From NCBI GenBank assembly GCA_025331565.1, contig JAFREQ010000037.1, positions 1,984,001-2,048,000 on the forward strand: 64,000 nt of DNA, read 5' to 3'. The notes under the pieces were generated by a model. It was not told where the DNA came from, did no database searches, and saw only the letters and a program-made list of their open reading frames with translations. Numbering within the stretch: the stretch's first letter is position 1; every line of letters begins with the position of its first letter. Positions 8,988-20,290 of the stretch are shown in pieces. The translations under genes and the position numbers were made by a program. The DNA comes from Holacanthus passer (taxonomy: Eukaryota > Chordata > Actinopteri > Pomacanthidae).

Positions 8988-10218
8988 TATAACCCCAATT
9001 CCAAAAAAGCTTGGATGTTGTGTAAAAGGTAAATAAAACCAAATGCAATGATTTGCAAATCCTTTTTTACCTATATTCAATTGAATACAGTACAAAGACA
9101 AAATATTGGATGTTCAAACTGATAAACCTTATTGTTGTTTGTTAATATCATTCTGAATTTGATGCCTGCAACCTGTTCCCAAAAAGCTAAGATGGGCATG
9201 TTTACCACTGTTACCTCACCTTTTCTTTTAGCAACACTCAGTAAGTGTTGGGGAACGGACAACACTAAATGTTGAAGTTGAAGCTGAAGTTAGTTCTTTA
9301 GCATTCATGCAGAATGTGGCTTGGCATTGTCTTACTGGAATAAGCAGGGACGTCTTTGAAAAAGACATTGTCTGGATGGTTGCATATGTTGTTCCAAAAC
9401 CTGTATGTACCTTTCAGCATTAGCATTAATGGTGCCTTCACAGATGTGCAAGGAAACGATGTCCATGATTTCCAAAAACAATTTGAAATGTGGACTCGTC
9501 AGACCACAGCACACTTTTCCACTTTGCATTAGTCCTTCTCAGATGAGCTCGGCCCCGAGAAGTCAGCTGCGTTTCTGGAATTTGTTGATATATGGCTTTG
9601 GCTTTGCATGGTAGAGTCTTGCAACATTGCATTTATAGATGCAGTGGCAAAGTGTTCCTGAGCCCATTGTATTCAGTGTTGGTTTTCTGCCTTGTTCCTT
9701 GCATGCAGAGAGCTTGCAGAGATTCTCTGAATCTTTTAATGATATTATGGATTTTATATGAAATCCTTAAATTCTTTGCAATCGTGTTCTTAAACTTGTT
9801 TGTTGTTGAACTACTTGCCCATGCAGTTTTACACAAAGTGTCGAACCTCTCTCTATCCTTGCTTGTGAATGACTGAGTCTTTCCAGGATGAACCTTTCAT
9901 ACCCATTCATGATACTATCACCTGTTACCAATGAACCTGTTTACCTGTGGAATGATCCAAACAGGTGTTTTTGGATCAGTCCACAAATTTCACAGTCTTT
10001 TGTTGCTCCTGTCCCAACTTGTTTGAAACATGCTGCTGGCATCAAATTCAGAATGAGTGTATACTTACTTTTTATTATTATTATTTATAAAAAACAATAA
10101 AGTTGATGATTTTGAACATTATTTTTGTCCTGTTTTTACAAGAATGTAGCTCAAAATTTCCTTTTGTCTTCATTTACCTTTTACACAACGTCCCAACTTT
10201 TTCAGATTCAGGGTTGTA
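8988..10218 (-). mobile_element. Tc1/mariner-like element with decayed transposase, minus orientation
   Basis: The bounding TA and inverted ends (TATAACCCCAATTCC at left, GATTCAGGGTTGTA at right) match the element at 5031-5565, as do the subterminal blocks, so both belong to one subfamily. Transposase relics read on the minus strand in order. The HTH-like TIAKNLRISYKIHNIIKRF lies in 9633-9836. VLWSDESTFQIVFGNHGHR carries the first catalytic Asp and lies in 9438-9632. INAERYIQVLEQHM lies in 9332-9529, followed by a stop just before DNAKPH (second Asp). The region of the catalytic Glu (PIEN) is deleted, and frameshifts separate the pieces. The copy is dead but less deleted than the intronic one (1.23 versus 0.53 kb). 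Confidence 0.9.
9332..9890 (-). pseudogene. Tc1-like transposase pseudogene
   Basis: Broken minus-strand frames show the DNA-binding half and the first part of the DDE domain. There are multiple frame changes, an in-frame stop ahead of the second catalytic Asp, and loss of the Glu region. It is too short compared with the usual 340 residues. It is not expected to be functional. Confidence 0.85.
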
Positions 10219-11004
10219 AGCTGTACAACATACAGCTTGCAGTACACAGTTGTGGAGCTGGACCTGTTCTTAAATTTGCTCGACAGTCATGATTATGTGG
10301 AAAGTTGATCTGTTGATTCAGTTTCGCAGTTCTTAACGGATTTACTCAACCTGATTTTTAACCATTCCCCTATTATTTATCCCAAAAGTTGCTGACTCTC
10401 TCCTGCTGTCACCCATTTCCTCCTCAGCTCCTCTGCCCCCCCTCAGTTGTCTCCTGTCACTCTGAAGGTGAGAGGTGCTGACGAGACGAGCACATGTGAG
10501 GGGGGAGAGGAGGGTAAAGAGGACCGAAAGGGGGGAGGTGAGCTTATTTTAGAACCCAGGAATGATTGGCTTGTTGTTTCTGAGTGACAGGGGACGGGAC
10601 CCCGGCCTGGTGCATCCGTACCACACACACAGAAACACACACAGGCCAATGCTGACAGAAATATGCACATTTATACACAGTGCTAGTTAAATCTCCTTCA
10701 CCCTGCCAATTTCTTTGACAACTTAGCCTTTCTAGGAGTTCTGATTTGTGGAGGATAAATTTTAAAAATTAGTTTGAAACTGTAGAACGTCTCAGGCACA
10801 CATACTTACATATTCTACACTTACACGCTTCTGCATAGTGTCAGTGGTCCAGTGATTCTCGGCTGAGGTGGGGACATTAACACTTGTGTACGACCAGGTG
10901 CCGACGTGACAGATCTGTCACGCTATCTGCCAGGAGGAGGAGGACAAGGAGGGGAGGACATCGGAGGGAGGAGGGATGGGAAGGCAGAGAGCAGGAACAG
11001 TATG

Positions 11005-11049
<45 letters not shown>

Positions 11050-11447
11050 CAAGATTTGTCCATCAATCAGTAGCTCAGGACTTTTTTTTATGAAGTCGGC
11101 AGGTGGCAATAGAGAAAATGCCAAGAGGCCACCACAGCCAGTAGAGTTTATCCTGTGGAGACAAAGAGCCTTCTCAACACATTTCTTGCCAACCTAGCCA
11201 TGAAATATCTTGCAGAGAGTCTTTTTAGGATGACACAAGAGGAAATCTAAAAAATAAAGGGAGTAGAGCTAAAAACATAATTAGTACAGATCATCCTCTG
11301 GTGACCATGACTATCCATACCAAAGGTTATGGTCTTGCTCTTGACCAAAGTGTTGGACAGACAGACAAAACAATGACCATCTTCAGGTCACACCCTAGCG
11401 AAACAACAAAAATACATTATATCAGGCATGCAACAAGTGCCATCATT
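10219..11447. other. Intergenic with GT microsatellite, no gene seen
   Basis: Mixed sequence with a G-rich stretch (about 10500-10600) and the microsatellite at 11009-11048. Open stretches over the repeat code only for Cys-Val or His-Thr runs and are artefacts. Confidence 0.7.
11009..11048. repeat. (GT)n microsatellite
   Basis: A perfect run of about 20 GT units. Confidence 0.95.
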
Positions 11448-11850
11448 CCAACCAAACAGAGATGGGACCTAAATGCAGACACCAGAGGCAGAGCTAATGC
11501 ATTTCAGTGATTTAATGCAAAAATCAAAAGGTACAAAAGGCTAACAGGATGTTGAGGCAGGCAAGGGTCAAAACCAGATAAAGGTAGCCGAGTCAGGCAA
11601 ACAAATCCATAAAAGAGCAGGCAAGAATCAAAAGTCTGAAAAACAGGCAGGGTCCAGGAAAATTCTACAAAGATTGAAAAACACCAGGACTAAACACTAG
11701 AGAAAGGCCAGAACACTTGATACAGGGTACAAAGATGAACTGGCAAAGAAGAAACTAATCAGGGTGGGCAATCACATATACGGGAAACACACAAGGGCAG
11801 GAAGTGAAGTAACAGAAAGGAGAGGTGAGTATTACAAAATAAAACCATAA
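11448..11850 (-). repeat. Interspersed repeat of a type common in teleosts (class uncertain)
   Basis: The purine-rich stretch includes AAATGCAGACACCAGAGGCA, CAAAAGGTACAAAAGGCTAA, GGCAGGCAAGGGTCAAAACC and ACACCAGGACTAAACACTAG. It resembles a repeat I remember from many fish genomes, possibly the edge of an LTR or other retroelement. Boundaries and strand are approximate. No coding part is present. Confidence 0.5.
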
Positions 11851-12060
11851 ACAATGTATGAATGACATTAAATAAAGAAAAACATAACTTAGGGAGCAGG
11901 GTGGGATGGAACAGGTATGGTTACTTGTTAGAGGGGAACTACAATCACTTGGTTAAGTGTAAAGAAACATCATTGACATGGCAACCCCACTATGGTTTAT
12001 GACACGCTAAAGGTAGGCAACTAAAACAGTTGGTTTAGAGAAAAATCATGCAAAAATCAG

Positions 12061-12330
12061 TTTAAACAACTACAGCAGTAAAATGCAACATACACATTAA
12101 TGCAGCAATAATATTAATCCAAAAACATCAGATATAACAGTAAAATACTGAGGGACTGTTTTTGTGCACAATGAGTACTTTTACTTTTGATATTTTAAAT
12201 ATATTTTGCGGATAATATATACTTTTACTTCAGTATGGCTTTGAATGCAGGACTATTCCGTATAGTGGAGTATTTCTACCGTGTGGTACTAGTACTTTTA
12301 GACTACTTTGATTTACTGTTAACATTAGCT
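12061..12330 (+). repeat. Fragment of a teleost ACTTTTACTT-type repeat (copy 1)
   Basis: The segment has AGTAAAATGCAACATACACA, AATGAGTACTTTTACTTTTG, TTTGAATGCAGGACT and GTGGTACTAGTACTTTTA in the order of a widespread teleost non-autonomous DNA repeat. A longer copy lies at 35060-35555 and an end fragment at 42867-42911. The 5' end is absent here. Confidence 0.7.
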
Positions 12331-13719
12331 GCACATAAATACACACTTTACAGAGCTGCCAAAGCATCTCATCATGACACTGAATATCCCCAAAGCTCTG
12401 AAGCATCAAATCAAAGCTGAGAGACATTAGTCCTCATTTTAGAGTGTGTTTACATGGGTGGGTATGTATTAATGCCAGCGCAGGCATACTAATATAGACA
12501 TACACTATAAAAGTGAAGCGTGAATAAGAAAGAGTGAGCAAAAGACAATATTCTGGATCCACTTGTTCCTTTAGGCTTGTAAATTATAACTGTGTGTTGA
12601 CATAAAAATATTAACATGATGGTGATCAACCAAACTTTAACATTCAATGCAAAATACAATGTTTTTACAAAGCTATCTGTGCTTGCACTCACACAGCTGA
12701 ACACACATACACACACAAGTGATTTGCCTGCATGCATTGCTAAAATATGAAGTCTTGCATTTTCCACTTGTCACTTGGTGCTGAATACTACAAGCAACTA
12801 CAAACACGTCTGACCTTCCCAGTCACACGCAAACGGTTACAGTTTGGCACATGAACTCAACAAAGCAACACCGACTGAAGTGCAGGCCTCTTTAAAATGA
12901 TCAAACTCTACATAGGAGACTTTTTGAGTCAATGGGGACAGAAAATATTTTTTTTTTATCAGAGACATCTTTTAACAAACTGGATTAAAATTAGCTTCAG
13001 TCACACTAAATATAAGAAATAAGCAATGAAAGCATAAGAATGATGCCGCTAAGCTGGGAAAAAGCTCTTTATCGGCATTGCTTTAAAATGTTTCCCATGT
13101 ACAGAATGATGGTCTCTGGCATCCTCAAACAGTGAGTCTTGGGGAAGGGGAATAAACCTATTTACCATATCTTTCCTCTACACCCGCCTTTCTTGCCTCA
13201 GGGAACGGGCTACCCTGAGCACTCAACACAGAAGTTAGCATTTGCATAGAGGCCAGTTATGTGGTTTTAGCGTCCTGTGTGATTGAAGTGTGCATTAACA
13301 TACGGGCCGACGACGTGACCACGTGGTCGACCGTGCTCAGAGGGGAGTTGTGGCCTGCTGTACGTGACCAGGCATGTGAACAGGGGAGTCCACAGGTGAG
13401 GTCATGTTGGGCAGTGACAGGAAAGTTCCCTGGAGCGCAGAATAAGGTTTGGCACAGAAACTCGCAACTGTCAGAGGCAAAAAAAAAAAGAGGTCTAATG
13501 GTATCTGATGAGCAGAGTATTAGAATTACAAATGGCGGTTTAGACAAACTTATCTTGAAATAAAGGCAAAGCCTCAAGTTTCTAGAAGACAAAAGGACTC
13601 AGAGGGTTCCCAAACAGGAATTTTGTAACCATCTGATTTCATTGGTCACCTCAAGCTTGTGTGTTGCAGTGTTTCTCAATTTAAAGAGCCAAACATTTAT
13701 GTAGGAGAGAGGACTAGAC
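12331..13719. other. Intergenic, no gene seen
   Basis: AT-rich unique-looking sequence. A 100-codon open stretch at 13261-13563 is open on both strands, without splice or start context, and shows no recognisable family. Confidence 0.65.
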
Positions 13720-14060
13720 TGAATACCGGAGCAAAGATGTTCTTCTGCCCCTGCTGCTGTTCCAGGAAGTGCACCTGTGCTCTGGGGGGCCTTCAGCTGG
13801 CGACTAGAGGAGGGTGGGTGTGCTGATGATGTTGCAGGCTCAGCTGAGCTACTCCTGCGTGACCTGTTAATGGCCTAGCGGGTATTTGATGACAGTTGCA
13901 AGAATCTGAGGCTCAGGGTGTCCTTTACAGCCGTTAAATCTTTGTCATCAAATCTCCCCCCGCTAAGCTGATTTATGGTCAGCTCCGCAGGGAATGTTTC
14001 TCAGTACCCCCTTATTAGACACCCCCTGAACTCTGATCTATGAGGGAGGTGTTGAGAAAT
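13720..14060. promoter_or_regulatory. Candidate conserved non-coding block
   Basis: Complex, non-repetitive sequence set in AT-rich flanks. It holds an E-box (GCACCTG), GGCTCAGCTGAGC, TTAATGGCC and GTCATCAAATC. It has no reading frame of note. Composition alone suggests constraint; no alignment was possible. Confidence 0.2.
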
Positions 14061-15964
14061 AATTATGACACAGTATTTTCCTGTAATCTTACCGTGTCAA
14101 CAAAAAGGACATGAGCACCTCCGACGACTCTCTCTCCAGTTCTGCTGCGATGCACAGACACACAGAAACGCACGCACACATTCCTATCAATACATATATA
14201 CCCTTCATAGTTAGTATATAATCCTGCGTGTGAGACATTGAGAAGGTTCATAGACGGAGTGTCGAGCCAAAATGAAAGGACAGGCTCTGCAATGTCTTGT
14301 AAATGTCTATCAGATCTTTAGCCATGTGATATGTGGCATGTCCCTTATGAGCCCACTAGCCAACACATAGCCAAATGTAGGAAAGTTATTCACAGCTGCC
14401 TTAGGCGGACAGTTTTAAGGGCTGAGGATTTTTTTGGGAACTTGAATTAACACTTGACCTAAGCACCTGTTAAACAGTGGCACCAAAGAAAAGAAGGAAA
14501 AAATCAAAACTAGAATGCACAATTAGTTTGTTATCAATAAACAATTCTATAGGGGTTTAAAACATTAAACTGAACGATGTCATTACAAGACAAATCCCAG
14601 AGCTGCTAAATTGATCTGGAATAATAAAATAGCTCCTTTGAGACACCATGATGGTACAAATGCTGGGTTTACTGGGAAAAGTTTTCATATACAGGGCCAA
14701 AGTGAAACCAAAACTTCCAGGTTCTGTTCTAGATGTAAGTAAATTTAATTCAAAATCATAATGATATTGATAATGACACAGATTACTAAAAGCATAATTT
14801 CTCTAGAGACACTACATTTAAAAAAAATCTCAATGTAATATCTACATATATTTAATATGTCTGTTTTTTGTGGTCCTTAACAACCTCTGTTTCCCTATCA
14901 GGCCCTCAGCCCAGAATACCTTGGATTTACATCAATTCTGGACAATTATGTCCAATGGTAACATTCAGTGCCAATACAGGAAGTAGTGTATGTAATGTAT
15001 GTATAGAGCAGAAAGTAAGGGTGTGGAGGTGGTGGATAGGCCCAGACCAGAGTTTGTCTCTCTGCAGTTAATGTTAATCTTTTTATTACCTGTCGTCACA
15101 ATCTCTCCCCAACTTATACTTGTTTTAATTTTCTCACCTGAACATACCTAAACAACAGATACGTGTTCAGTACAACTACAATCTTTCCCTAACCATAACA
15201 TACCATAGTAGCCACAGGCACGCATTGCTTCCTCATTAGTTAGCCTTCATGAGAGCAGTAGTTTTTTTGAATGCTAACAAATGAATTGTTGTTCAACTTT
15301 GTTAAAATCATGAAGGGCTGAAGACTTGATTCAGAACTGGAGGCCCTTTGTTGAAATAAAATCCATTTGAGTGTAATATTTCAAACATACAATCCATGTG
15401 CTACAAAGCCAGTCAGTAATTTAATGGACCATGTGCATGTGTGTAGAAGTGTCACATGATGGTCATCAATTTTTTCTCATTGCAAATTGAATGCACACTT
15501 GTTGGATTGTGGGATAAAGTCCTCTTGCGCATAGTTCAAACGCAGTGTGTTTGCTGCAACTTAAGCTTTTGTTGCTGAGATACAAGATGTAAGACATTAG
15601 AACTACTGGTCAGCAGTGTGCAGGTTGCTGATCCACAGCAGATGCTGCTGGAGGTGACTGACAGGGTCATGCCAGCGTGGGTGTGTTTGTATGTGTATAT
15701 CTTCTGTGTGTGTGTATGCTTCCATGTAACAAAAATAGTGCCCCTTTCCGGGGCCCCAGCTCTGACATTCTGCTACTAATAGGGACGGTGGGTGTGAGCG
15801 TGCATATGTATATGTGTGTGTGTATGTGTGAGGATGTAGCCCTTGCCTGACCGTGGCCCTGTCCAAGTCTTAGCATGCTCATTTATAGCCAAGCAGCCCA
15901 TCAATCTTAATAGAGGAGAGAAGTGCAAAGAGCCGATGAAATGCCAGACATGATCACTATTCAC
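14061..15964. other. Intergenic, nothing recognised
   Basis: AT-rich sequence with short GT-rich clusters (for example 15680-15830). No repeat family or gene is recognised. Confidence 0.65.
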
Positions 15965-16128
15965 TCAATGGGGGCGAGAAGAGAGAGAGAGAGGAGCAAG
16001 AGGAGGGAGTCGCAGGGAGAGATGAGAGGAGGGGAGATGAAGGAGGCAGGGTGAGGGAGCACAGAGGGAGTGAAAGTGAGGAGGGAGGGAGTGGGGAAGA
16101 AGGATGGGGTGAGAAAGAGAGAGGTCAC
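15965..16128 (+). repeat. GA-rich polypurine tract
   Basis: About 150 bases of nearly uninterrupted purine on the + strand, with GAGGAGGGAG-type motifs. Confidence 0.8.
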
Positions 16129-16839
16129 AAGTTGTTTATCCTTGTAGGTGATAATAATGAGCTGATCCTCTGGCTCTTCTCTCTGTGTCTCGCTGTTTGA
16201 GTGACGGCCAAGGCCACATGAAAACTGCTGAACAGGCCAAGGTGAGAGTCACATAAGGACACCTCCTACACACATACACACACTCTCATACACACTCTAA
16301 TCTTTGTTTTGGAGCAGTCTAGCAGAAAGGCTGTTGGACTAGCACATACTGTATCAGCGGCGGTGATGGATGGGTCACATGCTAGGCGTCAGATCACACT
16401 GTGTCCTGTGTTCGTGGTGTGGTCTTACTGAGACCTGGTCTGGATTCAGCTGGTGTTATGGCTGTATGTCCTCCCTGTGCTTTCCTCTCCTGTCCTCTCT
16501 AGCTCTGCCCAGGTGTGATACATCTGACTGCTGAATGAGGTGCACCTCAGGACCAAAGCTCCTGTGCCTGCATCAGAAGAGAGAGGCTTCTGTTCTGAGG
16601 ACTGCTGGTCTGTCTGCATCACAGCCTGGGAGTTTGTGCTGCGTGTTGTGTGTAGTGGTTTGACTTTGTGTTTGTTAACCTTGATTTATTGCCTTTGTTG
16701 TTTGTATGTCTGAATATTATTAGAATCCCAAATTTGGTGTCTTTTTGTGGTTAATCTGGGTCAGTGGTGGAGTGTTTTTTTCGCCCAATGGGGTCGCATA
16801 AGGGTTGGGGTGTAACACTGTGTAGCCTCTATGTGTGTT

Positions 16840-16885
<46 letters not shown>

Positions 16886-18824
16886 AGTGGGGGTAGGAGG
16901 TCTGCTGAGAGGTGGGGAATGGCAAGAGGATATTTGGCAATGTGCTGCGAGACTGTGCTGACACAGGACACTGCGTCTTCATACAACAACAGAGTTGTCA
17001 CTCTCCCAGGCAAGAGGTGCAAGACATATTCAAGTATTTATAATAAATATTTACAGATTGACGCTGTGCCATGTTTACCTGCTAACATCATAATACAATT
17101 GGGGAAATCATGCAAGTCGGGCAGAGCTCATAAATAAAATAGCAGGTTTGAGAATGGCAAAAGGAACATGCTCTGAATACAGCTCCAGTATATACATCTG
17201 TGTAGGTATGAATGTTATTTGCATTAATAGACTCCACACACCTGCAGCCTTTTCACACTCAAGCTAAAAACGAATGGACAGGATGTGAGATGTTGTTGAT
17301 TTTGCAGGTTCAGTAAAGTATTATGTTGGATTTTCACCCGTTTGTAAGCCGTTGGACTGTATAAGTATAGAAAATGTAATTTATTCAGGCTGTTATGTGT
17401 TTGCACACACATAGCATACTGTGCATGTTAGTGCCATTTCTCTGGGGGCGGTTACTTAATGGAAAAATATACTCGATGAAAACATATCCTGGAAATACAA
17501 CCTGACATGAGAACATCTGAGAAATGTCTTATGCAACTTGACATTGGGCTCATTGACTTTGTTTTATCTCTAGTGGTTTAAAACATATATTTTTGTATCT
17601 TTTGCAGAAGGAACGATTCTTTGAGGACAAGTTCACGTTTTCAAGTCTGCCTTAAAACATTACCCACATGCTCATGTGTATATTGAAACTGTTATACTAT
17701 CATTTATAATCATTCCTCCGGTTCATACCGGATATCTAAGATAATTTCAGTGCAAGAGATGGAGGACAAAACACACAGCCCCAGCTTTATGGGATAATGA
17801 GTTCGAAATTTTGGGAGGAGGGTATAGCAGTGTGACCTAGAAATCTTTCAAAGTTTTAGTACAAATGTTAAATGGGATATTTGCACTAAAAAGACTGTAA
17901 CTTTACTTGTCTAACTCAGAGTGCTGAATCCTCATATCAGCTTCAACTAAACTCAAGAATGCATTTTTGCAGAACAAGAAAGGTGGATTTTTTTTATGTG
18001 TTTGATTTAGATCTCCTTACGGTCAGCATGCCGAGGAGGATCAGCTAGCAAACAAGAACTGTTTAAATGTACATTTGGGTATGTGAATATTGTTTTAAGA
18101 CAGGTTCACATGTATTCGAGTCCATCTTTGTAGAAATGATTACATTATTGTCTTGAGAAGGTGGCACAAGATGGACAATTATGACATTAAACCATAACCT
18201 AAAGTGTACATGAATGTGATTGTATTAATTTCAGATTTGAGCTGTATGTGAAGACATCTCTTTTATGTAACTGATCCCCACAGCTCTTCCTATCCACATT
18301 ACTTAAGTACATTATATAGCAAACAGTGCTAATGATTCAGAGTCAAATCAAATCAATCAAATCATGCGTTCAAATAAATAGTTTAAAAGTACTTCTGTCT
18401 GTCTCATTATACTGACAAATCTTGCTTTAGTCTGCAATGTAAATAATAACAGTGTGATCAAGAAGGATGAAGAAGTTATTCCAACTTTAATTTTGAATTG
18501 TTCCATGTTTTATAAATCCAGCAAACCAAGACGAAGCAACAATATGCGTTCTGATAGCTTTTAAAAAAAGGACCTGATTTATCTTATTATTGCATGAGAT
18601 GTGTTCACTTGTTGGTCTGTTCAGCGATATAAATCAAGCACACATCAAAGCAGTTCAAATGTTTAAAACCCTATTCATGTTTTGTATATTTTGCCTGCAG
18701 GTCTGAAAGCCAGGACCACAGAGGGCAGTGCGGTGAGGTGAACCTGGGAAAGCCTGCAACAGCTGTGAGAAACCATCAGATCTGCCATTCCTCACACTTC
18801 AACAGCCAACAAGAGAGCGATTTA
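16129..18824. other. Intergenic with microsatellite and weak exon-like segments
   Basis: It contains a 40-bp segment bounded by AG and GTGAGA (16202-16241), a T-box half site AGGTGTGA at 16511-16518, a TG array (16831-16884) and a CTCF-like core CAGAGGGCAG near 18719-18728. No protein-coding gene is supported. Confidence 0.55.
16831..16884. repeat. (TG)n microsatellite, interrupted
   Basis: A TG run with TTTG interruptions on the + strand. Confidence 0.95.
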
Positions 18825-19075
18825 CGACGGCCAGAGAGGGAGAGAAAGAGACGGAGAGAAAGAAGGGCAGAGAAAAAAGGACGGACGGGAGAAGGAGACA
18901 TAAACAGAGAGGACGAGGGAGAAAGAATGAAATAAACAGAAAAAGAAGTAAAGACAGACAATCTGAAAGGAGATGTGATAAAGAAAGCAAAATGAAAGAA
19001 GAAAGAAAGATAAATAGACAGAGAAAAAAAGGGGGTAGAGAGTGATATAAAAAGTACAGGGAGAGAACAAGATGG
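18825..19075 (+). repeat. Long polypurine tract (about 250 bp)
   Basis: Mostly A/G with GAGA, GAAAGAAG and AAAAAGG motifs and few pyrimidine interruptions. It is the longest such tract in the window. The open frames across it are Arg/Glu/Lys-rich on one strand and Ser/Leu/Phe-rich on the other, which is what such composition always gives. Confidence 0.8.
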
Positions 19076-20079
19076 CCGACTGGGATAGAGTAAAGGACAG
19101 TGTTTGGAGCAACAACTCACTGATTAAAACATTTAAATATGAGAATAATACATCTACATACAGTAAAATGTGAATTACAACATGTGTGATCCTGTTTTCT
19201 GATCCTCCTGCATCCATAAAATACACAGATGGATAGATGGCTTGCTCAGCACTGTAAGACTCTAAAACACACATCAGCTCCAAGGTCAGGCCTTTTACAG
19301 AGACAAGCGGTACAGCTGAGAGAACAGCGGCACAGTGCTACAGCCAAAGGCATGCAGGCAACCTGATGACAAACTTACACACTGGGCTATAACAGCATCT
19401 TTCTTAGGCTTCGACTAAAGACATTAATGTGGTAAACTACTGTGCCTATAGCAGGGTCAAAGGTCAGATAAACTACAGAATGATGCTGCAAGGGCCCTTC
19501 GCTGGTGCAGGTGTGGTTGACCTCCTGTCCTCCAGGTAAAGAACAGCCACCCTACACACTGATCCAACCTGCTGCTCCAAGAAATGAAAGATATTTCCTT
19601 CAACACCCACCCCCACCCCTGACCCACATCTCCACACATACACACATTTCCTCCTGTCGCGTTTTCGATTTCTGTCTGCTTGTCTTGTCTGCGGTGGGTT
19701 GGTGGTGTGGAAAGCTTGGTTTATTTGGTCTTTTAATATAAGCTGACCCCTGTCCCCTGGTGTGTGTGTATGTGTGTGCATGTGTGTGTGAGTGTGTGTG
19801 TGTGCGCGCAGATCCAGAGAGCACTCTCCCATGACAACTACGTCAACGACCCGGAGACAGTGTCGACAGAAGACCACACCACACGGGGAGAACGCACACA
19901 TTAACTCAACACACATTAACGTACACATGCATACGCACATGCACACAAATAAACTTTAACACGTATACACCCATATATCCAACGAAAAGTATAACACGTA
20001 GTGGGATATGTGTGTGTGTGTGTTTATGTGTGCTTTGGTCTTGAGGAAATCTTCTGCATGTGTCAGATGAATCCCCGGG
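19076..20079. other. Intergenic with TG array and an exon-like segment
   Basis: A TG array (19760-19809) ends in CGCGCAG, after which 19812-19904 is open for 30 codons to TAA. It is listed as a finding only. Nothing else is supported. Confidence 0.5.
19760..19809. repeat. (TG)n microsatellite, interrupted
   Basis: TGTGTG with TATG, CATG and AGTG interruptions. Confidence 0.9.
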
Positions 20080-20290
20080 GCTCTCACTCATCTCTGATTG
20101 GCTGGTCGGCTTGCCGTGTTTGTTTCGACAGCGACAGAGATGTCACTGCCTCCTACCACCCAGGTAGAGCTGTCAATCACACTGGCTCACAGCCAACCAC
20201 ACGCAGGCCTCGCCGCAACCAATCACAACACAGATGCTGTCCACGACGTAGTTTCTAACTAATTACTAATGGTCTGATAATAAAGATGAT
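20080..20290. promoter_or_regulatory. Candidate conserved non-coding block or RNA 3' end
   Basis: Complex sequence with CTGTCAATCA (PBX/MEIS-like), TAATTACTAAT and an AATAAA at 20279-20284. There are also splice-like borders (CAG then GTAGAG) around a short segment at 20132-20171. It may be an enhancer or the end of a non-coding transcript; evidence is weak for either. Confidence 0.2.

Noticed and set aside
9332..10100. Several open frames between 9332 and 10100 as independent genes
   Set aside because: The minus-strand ones are pieces of a decayed Tc1-like transposase, and the plus-strand ones are their shadows.
18738..19283. Open frames of 65-153 codons on both strands
   Set aside because: They are produced by the polypurine tract; Arg/Glu/Lys or Ser/Leu/Phe bias only.
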